Positions 36,786 to 37,043 of a DNA stretch of 37,043 nucleotides are shown piece after piece (position 1 is the stretch's first letter; the number at the start of each line of letters is the position of its first letter). The stretch lies in IMG/VR virus record IMGVR_UViG_3300006919_000158, positions 1-37,043 of that record; one strand, written 5' to 3'. Under the pieces are notes generated by a model that did not search any database, had not been told where the DNA came from, and saw nothing but the letters and a program-made list of their open reading frames with translations. The stretch comes from a virus. The position numbers and the translations under genes are program-made.

Positions 36786-37043
36786 ATGGCTAATATAAAC
36801 GATCATTTTAATAAATCATTTAGTATACACGGTAGTAAAATTGTAACTGGAAACACAGCTGTTACAGCTAGTTCTGGTACATATTTTGCTGTACAATTTA
36901 TTACAGATTGTACACCTACAGCGTTTACGCTAGCTAATGGCGAAGGCACATATAGCGGCATACAATACGGTGAAGGAACTGTTATCTATGGAGATATAAC
37001 AGCAATTACAGCTGGAGCATCAGAAACATATATTTTATTTAAA
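36786..37043 (+). CDS. Small beta-rich structural protein, 3' truncated by window edge
   Basis: The frame opens with ATGGCT and the first 86 codons run without a stop to the window end. The translation begins MANINDHFNKSFSIHGSKIV and continues as Thr/Gly/Ala-rich beta structure (YFAVQFITDCTPTAFTLANG, then GEGTVIYGDITAITAG). It is preceded by aaaaaaataata and no Shine-Dalgarno, and by a promoter-like TATATTTG. Composition fits a fibre, decoration or tail accessory protein. The pattern SGIQYGEGTVIYGDITAITA resembles small virion proteins that start fibre modules in marine phages, but a specific family is not recognised. The total length is unknown. Confidence 0.6.
   Translation, partial: MANINDHFNKSFSIHGSKIVTGNTAVTASSGTYFAVQFITDCTPTAFTLANGEGTYSGIQYGEGTVIYGDITAITAGASETYILFK

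Noticed and set aside
1-37043. tRNA genes, CRISPR arrays, insertion sequences, integrase or attachment sites
   Set aside because: None is visible: non-coding gaps are all about 100 bases or less, no cloverleaf or regularly spaced repeat is seen, and no gene resembles a transposase or integrase.

Overview
The window reads as the structural and ejection module of a lytic, short-tailed dsDNA phage of the crAss-like type (Crassvirales), most likely infecting a Bacteroidota (flavobacterium-like) host. Support comes from the gene order (TerL, portal, acidic scaffold, major capsid protein, small head proteins, ring/adaptor proteins, a roughly 2,100-residue tail-hub protein, ejected proteins, giant virion RNA polymerase). 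It also comes from the absence of any tape-measure or sheath gene, the DxDGD signature in a 3,983-residue protein, and host-like signals: TAnnTTTG boxes, A-rich leaders with no Shine-Dalgarno sequence, and AT-rich DNA. Family assignments are from memory of these proteins; no database search was possible.

Layout: all 21 recognised genes lie on the + strand and are tightly packed; no gap exceeds about 105 bases. Positions 2-821 hold the 3' end of a fibre gene and a 79-residue membrane protein. Positions 821-7546 hold packaging and capsid genes: TerL, portal, acidic scaffold candidate and major capsid protein. Positions 7547-8623 hold two paralogous small beta-rich head proteins, bracketed by two related GC-rich RNA hairpins. 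Positions 8624-13009 hold small unknown proteins and the neck/ring proteins, including a long hairpin and promoter at 10135-10208. Positions 13009-19317 encode the giant muzzle/tail-hub protein. Positions 19317-36758 encode four consecutive proteins that look packaged and ejected: a membrane-active 255-mer, an 826-mer with an N-terminal tail-lysozyme domain, a 742-mer with a glycine-zipper segment, and the 3,983-mer. A further promoter-like box precedes the last, truncated beta-rich gene at the right edge.

How they work together: TerL pumps DNA through the portal into a shell of the 479-residue capsid protein built on the scaffold. Ring proteins and the muzzle protein form the short tail. The lysozyme-bearing and glycine-zipper proteins would open a path through the envelope. 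The giant protein would carry a beta'-like RNA polymerase into the cell to transcribe early genes. Its most unusual feature is an HExxxH zinc-protease-like motif (HEFTGH with a downstream EEGWATY), which resembles dipeptidyl-peptidase III rather than the usual HExxH zincins.
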